64,000 nt of DNA from Streptomyces mobaraensis NBRC 13819 = DSM 40847 (lineage in GTDB: Bacteria > Actinomycetota > Actinomycetes > Streptomycetales > Streptomycetaceae), in assembly GCF_017916255.1 (NCBI RefSeq), contig NZ_CP072827.1, positions 1,488,001 through 1,552,000 of the forward strand, written 5' to 3'. Shown here in pieces: positions 55,431-62,521 of this stretch (its first letter is position 1; each line of letters begins with the position of its first letter). Made by a program: the position numbers and the translations under genes. Below the pieces are notes generated by a model. The model was not told where the DNA came from, ran no database searches, and was given only the letters and a program-made list of their open reading frames with translations.

Positions 55431-56747
55431 TCAGCACTCATCCAGGAACCGGTCGAGCACGCGCGCACCGAATGTCAGACCATCGACGGGGACGCGCTCG
55501 TCCACTCCGTGGAACATCCCGGCGAAGTCCAGCTCGGGCGGCAGCTTCAGGGGGGCGAACCCGAAGCCGCGGATCCCGAGGTCGTCGAAGGACTTGGCGT
55601 CGGTGCCGCCGGAGAGCATGTACGGCACGGCGCGGGCGATCGGGTCCTCGGCCCGCAGCGCCGTCTGCATCGCCTGGACGAGGTCGCCGTCGAACCCGGT
55701 CTCCAGCGCCTTGTCGGCGTGCACGTCCTCGCGCTTGACCCGCGGCCCGAGGATCCGGTCCAGGTCGGCGAGGAACTCCTCCTCGTACCCGGGCAGGAAC
55801 CGGCCGTCGACGTGCGCGGTGGCCTGCCCGGGAATGACGTTCACCTTGTAGCCGGCGCCCAGCATCGTCGGCGCGGCCGTGTTCCGCAGCGTCGCTCCGA
55901 TGATCTTGGCGATGCCGCCCAGCTTGGCGAGGGTGGCCTCCATGTCCTCGGGGTCCAGCGGGGTGCCCAGCGCGTCCGACAGCTCGTCGAGGAAGGACCG
56001 CACCGTCTTGGTGACCCGCACCGGGAACTGGTGCCGCCCGAGCCGGCCGACCGCCTCGCACAGCTCGGTGATCGCGTTGTCGGTGTTGGTCATGGAACCG
56101 TGGCCGGCGGTGCCCTCCACGGTCAGCCGCATCCAGTGCATGCCCTTCTGGGCCGTCTCGACCAGATACAGCCGCAGGTTCTCGTTCACGGTGAACGAGA
56201 AGCCGCCGACCTCGCTGATCGCCTCCGTGACCCCCTCGAAGAGGCCGGGGTGCTTGTCCACCAGGTAGCGGGCGCCGTACGTGCCGCCCGCCTCCTCGTC
56301 CGCGAGGAAGGCCAGCACCACGTCGCGCGGGGGCTTGCGCCCGGTCCGCATCCGGTCGCGGACGACCGCGAGGGTCATCGCGTCCATGTCCTTCATGTCG
56401 ACCGCGCCACGCCCCCACAGGCACCCGTCGGCGATCTCGCCCGCGAACGGATGATGGGTCCAGTCCGCGGCGTCGGCCGGGACGACGTCCGTGTGCCCGT
56501 GGATCAGCAGCGCCGGCCGCGAGGGGTCCTCACCCTCGATCCGCGCCACGGTCGAGGCCCGCCCGGGGTGCGACTCGAAGATCCGCGGCTCCAGCCCCAC
56601 CTCGGCGAGCTTCTCGGCCACGTACTCGGCGGCGGCGCGCTCGCCGGGCCCGGAGTGGTCGCCGTAGTTGCTGGTGTCGATCCGGATCAGGTCGCGGCAG
56701 ATGTCCACGACCTCGTTCTCGGCGCCCGTTGTGTGTTCCGCGCTCAC
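55431..56747 (-). CDS. M20-family metallopeptidase
   Basis: Zinc peptidase or deacylase of 438 aa of the ArgE/DapE/carboxypeptidase type. GTG 56747 follows GAGGAGGCAGC. Metal ligands are visible in LLIHGHTDVVP (His), RGAVDMKDMDAMT (Asp) and FLADEEAGGTYGARY (Glu with the catalytic Glu), with a late His in FHGVDERVPVDGL. The dimerisation domain lies at about residues 190-310 (HWMRLTVEGTAGHGSMTNTD). The gene is next to tRNA-Leu and the chaplins. The substrate is unknown. Confidence 0.93.
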   Translation of the reverse strand: MSAEHTTGAENEVVDICRDLIRIDTSNYGDHSGPGERAAAEYVAEKLAEVGLEPRIFESHPGRASTVARIEGEDPSRPALLIHGHTDVVPADAADWTHHPFAGEIADGCLWGRGAVDMKDMDAMTLAVVRDRMRTGRKPPRDVVLAFLADEEAGGTYGARYLVDKHPGLFEGVTEAISEVGGFSFTVNENLRLYLVETAQKGMHWMRLTVEGTAGHGSMTNTDNAITELCEAVGRLGRHQFPVRVTKTVRSFLDELSDALGTPLDPEDMEATLAKLGGIAKIIGATLRNTAAPTMLGAGYKVNVIPGQATAHVDGRFLPGYEEEFLADLDRILGPRVKREDVHADKALETGFDGDLVQAMQTALRAEDPIARAVPYMLSGGTDAKSFDDLGIRGFGFAPLKLPPELDFAGMFHGVDERVPVDGLTFGARVLDRFLDEC

Positions 56748-56985
56748 GCTGCCTCCTCGTGGTTCGCCACCGGGAGCCGTCGCGCACGGGCCCCGGCGTG
56801 GGTCCACCGCCATCCTCCACCCGCCGCCGCCCCAGCCCAAGGCCGCAATCCTGCCGACACACTCCCGCAAGAACCCGCTGGTCGCAGCCCTGCGACGGCC
56901 CCCCGCCCAGGTGATCGAGCACCGCTCGAAACCTGGTATTGTTTTCCATGTCGCCGCGGGGAACACCCCGAGGAAACGACACCTG

Positions 56986-57070
56986 GTCCGGGTGGCGGAA
57001 TGGCAGACGCGCTAGCTTGAGGTGCTAGTGCCCTTTATCGGGCGTGGGGGTTCAAGTCCCCCCTCGGACA
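56986..57070 (+). tRNA. tRNA-Leu (anticodon GAG)
   Basis: An 85-nt tRNA: acceptor GTCCGGG pairs with CTCGGAC, discriminator A at 57070, D-arm GGCGGAATGGCAGACGC, and anticodon stem CTAGC-TTGAGGT-GCTAG giving anticodon GAG. There is a long class II variable arm (CCCTTTATCGGGCGT region) and a T-arm GGGGGTTCAAGTCCCCC. The CCA end is not encoded. It is followed by a strong terminator and by a low-GC block on the opposite strand. Confidence 0.96.
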
Positions 57071-57075
57071 CACCG

Positions 57076-57110
57076 AAGAACCCCAGCTGAGCTGGGGTTC
57101 TTTTGTTTCT
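57076..57110 (+). terminator. Rho-independent terminator of tRNA-Leu
   Basis: AAGAACCCCAGC pairs with GCTGGGGTTCTT around TGA and is followed by TTGTTTCT, a classic intrinsic terminator with a T-rich tail, 6 nt after the tRNA. Confidence 0.93.
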
Positions 57111-57157
57111 CTGACCATGGCGTGGCCATCCGAGTACGGCGCGGCCTAAGGGGGCAG

Positions 57158-58012
57158 TCAGGCGCTCACCTCGGAGTGCACCGGGACAGGTGGGCGCACT
57201 CCGGTAAGCGCCTCTGCACGGGCTACGAGGTGGGGCGTAAGGTCGGGATACCAGCCACGGGCCACGGCTTGCAGCATCTCGGCCAGGGCCGCGAGTTCCC
57301 CGGTTCGGCCGGCGGGAGTGGCGAGGATCGGTGCGAACTCCTTGCGGATGCGGGCGGCTACGTCGGGAACGAGGAGGCTGTTGGCGTGGAGGAGTCCCGC
57401 GTCATAGCCGAAGGGCACCCGTCCCCACCGCTCCCAGTCCAGCAGGCACAGGGGCGTGGCGGTGAGGTTGCCCCAGTGCAGGTCACCGTGACCGGTCACC
57501 CGCTCCACCGTGGCGGGGGCGGGGATGCCGAGGAACTGGGGGAAGGCTCGTTCGATCCAGCCGTCCCGGACCGTCGTCTTCACTCCCTCCGCTTCGGCGA
57601 GGAGGGCAAGGGCGTGGCGGAGGTCCGCCCACCACTCGTCAGGCAGCCCCGGGTCGTGGTCGATGTCGGCCCGGTCGGGGGACACGATGGGTTGCGTGAG
57701 GTAGTCCAGGACTTCCGATTCGAAGGCCCACTCGCCGTCAGTCCAGTCATGCACCGCGTACAGGTGGGGGCGGGGCACGCCGTCGGGCACCAGCTCCGAG
57801 GCGCCGACGATGCCTTCCCCCGCCTTCCTGCCCGCGTTCCTCCTCGCCGTCCGGCTCACCCGTAGCCACCGGTCCCCCGCTCGGCGCCCGAGGGTGACAC
57901 CGAGGAAGCCCCACGCCGGCGGCCCCGTGCAGGTGAGGCCCAGTGCCTTGGCCGCCCGGTCGTGGGCGGCCTCCATCAGGGCCCGCACCTCCTCATTCAC
58001 CGGCGAGTTCAC
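57158..58012 (-). CDS. Aminoglycoside-phosphotransferase-type kinase
   Basis: A 284-aa APH-family kinase. Catalytic loop HGDLHWGNL has Asp177 and Asn182, and the metal-binding Asp192 is in LLDWERWGRVPFGYD. The N-lobe includes GDRWLRVSRTARRNAG. GTG 58012 has GGAGGG 6 nt upstream. It overlaps the aldo/keto reductase by 20 nt and is the last gene of the coupled unit starting with the 45-aa peptide. APH-type kinases phosphorylate small molecules or, in some peptide pathways, Ser/Thr. The target here is unknown. Confidence 0.9.
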   Translation of the reverse strand: MNSPVNEEVRALMEAAHDRAAKALGLTCTGPPAWGFLGVTLGRRAGDRWLRVSRTARRNAGRKAGEGIVGASELVPDGVPRPHLYAVHDWTDGEWAFESEVLDYLTQPIVSPDRADIDHDPGLPDEWWADLRHALALLAEAEGVKTTVRDGWIERAFPQFLGIPAPATVERVTGHGDLHWGNLTATPLCLLDWERWGRVPFGYDAGLLHANSLLVPDVAARIRKEFAPILATPAGRTGELAALAEMLQAVARGWYPDLTPHLVARAEALTGVRPPVPVHSEVSA

Positions 58013-58898
58013 CCGTCACCCTCCTGAGTTCCCGGACCGTCAGCGGCGCAGTCAGAGCCTTGGCCACATCGTCCCAGTGGTCGCGGGTGCTCGCGGAGGT
58101 GAGGACGGCATCGAGGCCGGGGCACGAGCCGGCGGCCAGCAGGGCAGCGGCTGCGGCCGACAGGCCGGGGCGGATGAGGTTCACCAGTTCGGATGTCATG
58201 GCGTCGAGGAGTTCGCCCCCGTGCAGGGGAGCGGAGCCGAACGTGATCAGCCCCGCATCCTTCGCCTGTACCAGTGGTCCGCCGCCGTTCAGGGCCTGTG
58301 CGATCGGGGCATCCATGATCAGGCTGACGGGCATCTGCAAGCCCGTGAAGTGATGCTCGGCGGAACCGGCCGCCTGCCGGGCGAGCGTGAGCAACTCGGG
58401 CACGCTGAACGCTCCGGAGGTCAGGCCCGACCAGGTGGCGACGCCGTACCCGCCGATCCGGCCCGCTTGGGCGAACTCCTCCAGCGCCGTGAAGGCTTCC
58501 CGTACACGCCCGTGCAGAGCGGAACGGTCAAGGCCGTGCCCGTGGTGCTCGGGGTTGTGCACGAACACCAGGTCCACGCGCCCGAGCGCGGCCAACGACC
58601 GCTCCGTCTGCCAGCGGACGAAGCCCCGCTCAAGGCTGTGCCTACCAGCCGCCTCTCCCCGGGTGAGCACGCCCTCAGCCAGGGCGGTGCGGCCTTGTTC
58701 CTCCGTGAAGAACCCTATCTTCGTGGCTACCCGCACGGTCGGGTACTCCCCGAGAACCGGGCGCAGTTCCTCCTGCGCCCGACCGTGGGCGTAGTTGGGT
58801 GCCGTGTCCACCCAGGGGCTACCGGCGGCCAGGGCGGTGCGTGCCGCCTGACTGACGGCACGCACGCGGTATGTCCCCAGGCAGAGCGCGGCGGTCAC
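57993..58898 (-). CDS. Aldo/keto reductase of the peptide-associated unit
   Basis: NADPH-dependent reductase of 301 aa. The catalytic tetrad is complete: Asp31 and Tyr36 in VDTAPNYAHG, Lys60 in VATKIGFF, and His114 in VFVHNPEHHG. GTG 58898 overlaps the stop of the oxygenase gene (GTGA) and the 3' end overlaps the kinase gene by 20 nt, so the three are translationally coupled. The coupling points to a shared pathway in which this enzyme reduces or oxidises an intermediate. Confidence 0.9.
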   Translation of the reverse strand: MTAALCLGTYRVRAVSQAARTALAAGSPWVDTAPNYAHGRAQEELRPVLGEYPTVRVATKIGFFTEEQGRTALAEGVLTRGEAAGRHSLERGFVRWQTERSLAALGRVDLVFVHNPEHHGHGLDRSALHGRVREAFTALEEFAQAGRIGGYGVATWSGLTSGAFSVPELLTLARQAAGSAEHHFTGLQMPVSLIMDAPIAQALNGGGPLVQAKDAGLITFGSAPLHGGELLDAMTSELVNLIRPGLSAAAAALLAAGSCPGLDAVLTSASTRDHWDDVAKALTAPLTVRELRRVTGELAGE

Positions 58899-60082
58899 AG
58901 CGCCGTCCCCACGACTGCAACGGCGTGGCCGTCGATGAGGACGGAGACCAGTTCGGCCACCTCCTTGACCTCCAGCCCGGCGGAGTCGGCGAGTTCGCCC
59001 AGCGTGGTCGGCTGGTTGGTCAGCAGCGTGCCCAGCGCGGGAGCGGCGGACTCGGCGAAGTCCCACGCGGTACCGGCCGCCGAGAAGGTGACTGTGCCCT
59101 GTTCGCGGTTGGCCGTCAGGCGGCCCCTCGGAGTGGTGAGCTTGACCGTGATGTCCCGCTGGGCGGGGAGTCCGCCCACGTAGGGCAGGGACGGGATCGC
59201 GTGGCCCAGGTCCGTCGTGTCGATCGACTCTGCCCACCGCTCCACGAGGCGCGGGTCCGCCATCATGTCGGCCACCTCACGGCGCAGCGCGTCGGTGAAG
59301 TCCGCCTGTTCCGTCAGCGAGCCGAAGCGCGGGATGTCCCTGCGGAGCGCGAGGGACGCCCGAAGCTGGTCGACGACCCAGAGCATCAGGTCAGCGCCCG
59401 TGTGCGGGACCATCCCGAACGTGAGGTGAAGGGATTCTGTCCCCTGGTCAGCGGTGACCGAGTGCCACCAGCCGCGCGGCAGGTAGAGCACGTCACCCGG
59501 GGACATAACGAGGTCCGCCAATGGGTCGCTCTCCGGCTCCTCCGGCGACTCCACGTCCCGGAAGGTGGGCCCTTCACGGGTCATCCCCCACAGGCGCCAC
59601 CGCTTCGAGCCGTGCAGTTGGACTACGACCACATCGTGGTCGTCCCAGTGCCGGCCGAAACCCTCCCGCTCGGTCCACGAGGCGTACACGTTGGCCTGCA
59701 CGGAAGTCCCGAGGAAGCGTTCCAATCCCTCCGCAGCCGCTCCCACGGAGGGGTGGATCTTCTCCACCGCGTCCAGGACCAGCGACGCCCCGTCCCTGAG
59801 CTGGGCGTGGAAGTCGGACGGCTGGATGCGGGACCAGGTGACCGCTCGGCGGTTCGTGGTCGGGATCGCGTAGCGGTACAGCGGGACCGTCTCGCCGTCG
59901 ACCGACAGGCGCAGCCGGGGCGGCTCCAGCCGCTGCGTGGCGATGATCCGGTTCAGGTCATCCCAGGAGAACATCCCTGCCGTGTCGGCGACCCCGGGGA
60001 AGTGCGCGTAGGAGCGGTGGTACGTCTGGGCGAGGAACTTGTCCCCGCCCAGACGCCCCGCCCACGAGGCTGCGTCAAGCAA
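58895..60082 (-). CDS. JmjC/cupin Fe(II)-2-oxoglutarate oxygenase
   Basis: A 395-aa oxygenase of the cupin_4 group that includes bacterial and human ribosomal oxygenases, which hydroxylate protein side chains. Iron ligands are His145 and Asp147 in FGRHWDDHDVV and His207 in LPRGWWHSV, and Lys160 in HGSKRWRLWG may contact 2-oxoglutarate. The C-terminal half (about 235-395) has a helical dimerisation part and a winged-helix-like end (TLGELADSAGLEVKEVAELV). TTG 60082 is chosen because GGGAG lies 8 nt upstream and follows the peptide stop by 14 nt. It is coupled to the aldo/keto reductase through GTGA. Confidence 0.9.
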   Translation of the reverse strand: MLDAASWAGRLGGDKFLAQTYHRSYAHFPGVADTAGMFSWDDLNRIIATQRLEPPRLRLSVDGETVPLYRYAIPTTNRRAVTWSRIQPSDFHAQLRDGASLVLDAVEKIHPSVGAAAEGLERFLGTSVQANVYASWTEREGFGRHWDDHDVVVVQLHGSKRWRLWGMTREGPTFRDVESPEEPESDPLADLVMSPGDVLYLPRGWWHSVTADQGTESLHLTFGMVPHTGADLMLWVVDQLRASLALRRDIPRFGSLTEQADFTDALRREVADMMADPRLVERWAESIDTTDLGHAIPSLPYVGGLPAQRDITVKLTTPRGRLTANREQGTVTFSAAGTAWDFAESAAPALGTLLTNQPTTLGELADSAGLEVKEVAELVSVLIDGHAVAVVGTAL

Positions 60083-60096
60083 CGTGGGCGCTCCCG

Positions 60097-60234
60097 TCAG
60101 TCGTTGCCGTCGGAACGGCCACTGCTGACGTCGGATTCCTGCTCGGCACGGGTGCGCGCGGCCGCGATCTTCCGCTTCGCGACGAGCAGGCCACCCCCCT
60201 CGGGGGTCACCGAAGTGGTGTTCTCTTCCACCAT
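60097..60234 (-). CDS. 45-aa peptide at the head of the JmjC-AKR-kinase unit
   Basis: A 45-aa polypeptide from ATG 60234 (GAGAGG 7 nt upstream). It begins MVEENTTSVTPEGGGLLVAK, has a basic helical middle (RKIAAARTRAEQE) and ends with a Ser/Asp/Gly tail (SDVSSGRSDGND). It has no signal peptide, Cys or membrane segment. Only 14 bp separate its stop from the oxygenase start. Size, polar composition and position fit a precursor peptide for the following oxygenase, reductase and kinase, but this is inference; it might instead be a small regulatory or partner protein. I do not recognise the family. Confidence 0.75.
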   Translation of the reverse strand: MVEENTTSVTPEGGGLLVAKRKIAAARTRAEQESDVSSGRSDGND

Positions 60235-60306
60235 CGGACTACCTCTCTTCTCGGGAACTCCCACCGGGAATCCGGCGGGAGGCATCAGAGACAGCGGCCA
60301 ATGCGG

Positions 60307-60420
60307 TTACCAAAGAGCCACGGCGAGAACCAGGGCACAGCCGCCGAGGATCGCGGCCAGGTAGAGCGGCCCCGCGTACCGGCCAAAGTGGCGCAGCACC
60401 CACAGGCCCAAGCCACCCAT
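60307..60420 (-). CDS. 37-aa single-helix membrane peptide
   Basis: A short ORF from ATG 60420 whose start overlaps the stop of the upstream 68-aa gene (TGATG). The product is a basic start (LRHFGRYAG) followed by one hydrophobic helix (PLYLAAILGGCALVLAVALW) ending at the stop. The overlap and strongly non-random composition support a real gene. The function is unknown; similar tiny membrane proteins occur in mobile-element gene clusters. Confidence 0.6.
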   Translation of the reverse strand: MGGLGLWVLRHFGRYAGPLYLAAILGGCALVLAVALW

Positions 60421-60626
60421 CACGTCGCCTTCGGCTCCACCGCCACGGGGCGGAGAGCACTGGCAGGCAACGAGCTGCGGCCCGTGCACCGAGGGCACCC
60501 GCACGGCGGGTACTTGGTCGGCGAACCCAGGATCACCGCATTGCGCGGCTCCACCTGCACCTCACGCACCGGGCCGTACGTCCGGCCGCCGTCGTACGAC
60601 ACCCGCAGAGTCATACGCCCGGTCAC
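60420..60626 (-). CDS. 68-aa Cys-containing protein
   Basis: A 68-aa ORF from GTG 60626 (Met5 is an alternative). It begins MTGRMTLRVSYDGGRTYGPV and has a C-G-C-P-R-C cluster (Cys43, Cys45, Cys48) that could bind a metal. Its start overlaps the preceding 33-aa ORF by GTGA and its stop overlaps the next ORF by TGATG. I do not recognise the family. Confidence 0.65.
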   Translation of the reverse strand: MTGRMTLRVSYDGGRTYGPVREVQVEPRNAVILGSPTKYPPCGCPRCTGRSSLPASALRPVAVEPKAT

Positions 60627-60724
60627 GAGCGCACACCACCATCAGGGCCGAACGCCCGCCGGTACTCCAGCCCCCGACCTACGCCGTAGCGCACCCGCTC
60701 TTCGTTTCGCTCGGCCGCTGTCAT
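60623..60724 (-). CDS. Possible 33-aa ORF
   Basis: ATG 60724 opens MTAAERNEERVRYGVGRGLE and ends RAFGPDGGVRS, with its TGA overlapping the GTG of the 68-aa gene. An ATG at 60736 would add four residues. The upstream ribosome-binding site is weak, so support rests on the overlap and charged composition. Confidence 0.4.
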   Translation of the reverse strand: MTAAERNEERVRYGVGRGLEYRRAFGPDGGVRS

Positions 60725-60786
60725 GGGGGAAATCATTGGCCCAGAAATCGGCGGCTGTGTAGTTCTTTCCCGTCATGGACTAAAGA

Positions 60787-61620
60787 TCATGAACGGCAGG
60801 CGGCAGCCCACTCCGTCAACAAGGCTCGCGCTTCGGCCCCGAACAGCGCGTACCCCTCCAGTGTCGAGAACAGTGCCAAATGCATTTCGATGTCGCGTGG
60901 ATCTCTCAGGATCACGACACCGGTGGTGTTCTCCACAGTGGCCAGGGTGTTGTCGTAGACAGTGAAGGTGTCCATCGGAGCCATGGGCTTGTACCCCGCG
61001 ATTGGGATGACACCGAGCTTCACATTCGGCAGGTGGGTCAGTGAGGCCAGCCGGTCAATCTGCATCGCCATCGCGGCCGGGGGCAGGAGCGGCCACCTCA
61101 CGGCCTGTTCGGTGAGGATGAAGGTGAACCGCTTCTTCGTGTCGTAAAGAACCTCCTGCCGCTCCAACTTCCTCGCGATCGTCTTAGTGACATCAGCTGG
61201 GGAATGGGCGAGACTGGCGCGGATGTACTCAGGGGTGGACAGCAGTCCCGTAATCATCGAGAGCAGGAAGAAACGGAACTCGGTAGAGGAGGATTCGAGC
61301 GCGGCAAGTTCGGTCTGCTTCCTCTCCAGCCCCCTTCGCCGCAGCGAGCGCAGATCTTGCCACTCGGTGTTGGCCAGCCTCGCGAGGGCAATGACCTCCT
61401 CGATGACCTCGGGCGGAGCAACGACAGCCCGGAGGATTCTCTCCAGGTCGAGCAGGCTCGGTTGCGCTTTCCCGTTCTCGATCCGACTGATCTTCGATTG
61501 GGACATGTTGCAACGCCGAGCGAGCCGGTCCCCAGTGAGGCCGGCTCGCTTGCGTAGTTCTTTCAGCAGGGCGGCCAATTCTTGCTTCGGCTGCCCCGGC
61601 TGTAACGGGTCGAACGTCAC
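60787..61620 (-). CDS. XRE-family regulator with DUF5753
   Basis: A 277-aa DNA-binding protein. The N-terminal Cro/C1-type helix-turn-helix is at about residues 16-70 (LTGDRLARRCNMSQSKISRI), followed by the DUF5753 domain (about 100-270; TGLLSTPEYIRASLAHSPAD; DTFTVYDNTLATVENTTGVV). GTG 61620 overlaps the DUF6879 stop by GTGA; an upstream in-frame start at 61674 is not needed. Such regulators are abundant in streptomycetes and often pair with small companion proteins. It probably controls the genes downstream on the same strand. Confidence 0.92.
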   Translation of the reverse strand: MTFDPLQPGQPKQELAALLKELRKRAGLTGDRLARRCNMSQSKISRIENGKAQPSLLDLERILRAVVAPPEVIEEVIALARLANTEWQDLRSLRRRGLERKQTELAALESSSTEFRFFLLSMITGLLSTPEYIRASLAHSPADVTKTIARKLERQEVLYDTKKRFTFILTEQAVRWPLLPPAAMAMQIDRLASLTHLPNVKLGVIPIAGYKPMAPMDTFTVYDNTLATVENTTGVVILRDPRDIEMHLALFSTLEGYALFGAEARALLTEWAAACRS

Positions 61621-62129
61621 CCGCTCACGTACTCCAGGAATGGAACCGATTCGGCAACGGCAATCCGCTTCCACTGCCGGTACGGCTCAGGATCACCCTC
61701 GTACAGTTCCCGGTTGATCTGCGTCCCGTCCGCCCGGTAGTTCATCAGGACCACCTTGGACTCATCGAACATCCAGAAGTCCTGATCCGGAAGCCCGGGG
61801 TTCTCTCGGTCGGTGAGGTCGAGAATGCGGATACCCTCGCCCGCCTTCACATGGTGCCGGTAGTAATACTCGAACTCGAACCGGAGGTAATCGGAGAGCG
61901 GGCGAGTCACGACGTGCACCCTGCCGACGCTCTTCCCTTCCGAGGCCCATTGCCGAATCTCGTCCATCCAGGCCGACATATAATCGTCCGGGGATTTCTC
62001 CCCGGCGAGGAAGCGCTTCAGCCTCTCTGCTTCCTGCGGCACGGTGTAGACGGGCAGCGTTTCCAGCCGCCACGCCTCACGCTCCATGGAATCGAAGCAG
62101 CCATTCCACGCGTCACCATCCAAGTGCAC
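61617..62129 (-). CDS. DUF6879-family protein
   Basis: A 170-aa protein of a family commonly next to XRE/DUF5753 regulators. GTG 62129 follows GGGAGGCGTTCC and overlaps the 69-aa gene by 17 nt. Segments include GCFDSMEREAWRLETLPVYT, RVHVVTRPLSDYLRFEFEYY and DQDFWMFDESKVVLMNYRAD. No enzymatic motif is apparent; a sensor or partner role for the regulator is inferred. It is co-translated with both neighbours. Confidence 0.88.
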   Translation of the reverse strand: MHLDGDAWNGCFDSMEREAWRLETLPVYTVPQEAERLKRFLAGEKSPDDYMSAWMDEIRQWASEGKSVGRVHVVTRPLSDYLRFEFEYYYRHHVKAGEGIRILDLTDRENPGLPDQDFWMFDESKVVLMNYRADGTQINRELYEGDPEPYRQWKRIAVAESVPFLEYVSG

Positions 62130-62322
62130 GGAACGCCTCCCTGAGAACCGCCTCCGGGATTTCCACGAGCCCTTCCCCGGAGGGCGTGGTGAAGGCGTTG
62201 GACACGTCACCCTGCACGACGAACGACCCCGTGGCCGTGCGGTACACGTTCGGGCAGTCCTTCTCTCCGCACGCGCCGTTGCCGTTGCCCGTGAGCCGGG
62301 TGAGTGCCGAACGTTCTGACAT
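62113..62322 (-). CDS. 69-aa protein at the head of the DUF6879-XRE cassette
   Basis: A small protein starting at ATG 62322 (AAGGGG upstream): MSERSALTRLTGNGNGACGE, then KDCPNVYRTATGSFVVQGD and a C-terminal helix (EIPEAVLREAFRALGW). Cys18 and Cys23 (C-x4-C) may bind a metal. It overlaps DUF6879 by 17 nt. Similar small proteins precede XRE/DUF6879 genes in other streptomycetes, as I recall, but their role is unknown. Confidence 0.85.
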   Translation of the reverse strand: MSERSALTRLTGNGNGACGEKDCPNVYRTATGSFVVQGDVSNAFTTPSGEGLVEIPEAVLREAFRALGW

Positions 62323-62521
62323 GCCAAACCCCTTGGCTCCGACCCCGTTCGGGCCGCCTGCCCACGGACAATAGAGGGGGCGGCGCCACGCGTCCATGCG
62401 TGAACGCGACTATGCGCGTACTTGCATAAACAGGTCCCGCTCGTGGCCAATATCCCTGTGCGACAACCGCGTGACCGGCGCCCGGCCGTCTCGCGTGACG
62501 GCCGGGGCCGTTCCCCCGTGC

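Noticed and set aside
57071..62521. Integrated plasmid or prophage at tRNA-Leu
   Set aside because: No integrase, replication or transfer genes and no second tRNA 3' segment were recognised, so only a possible island is reported.
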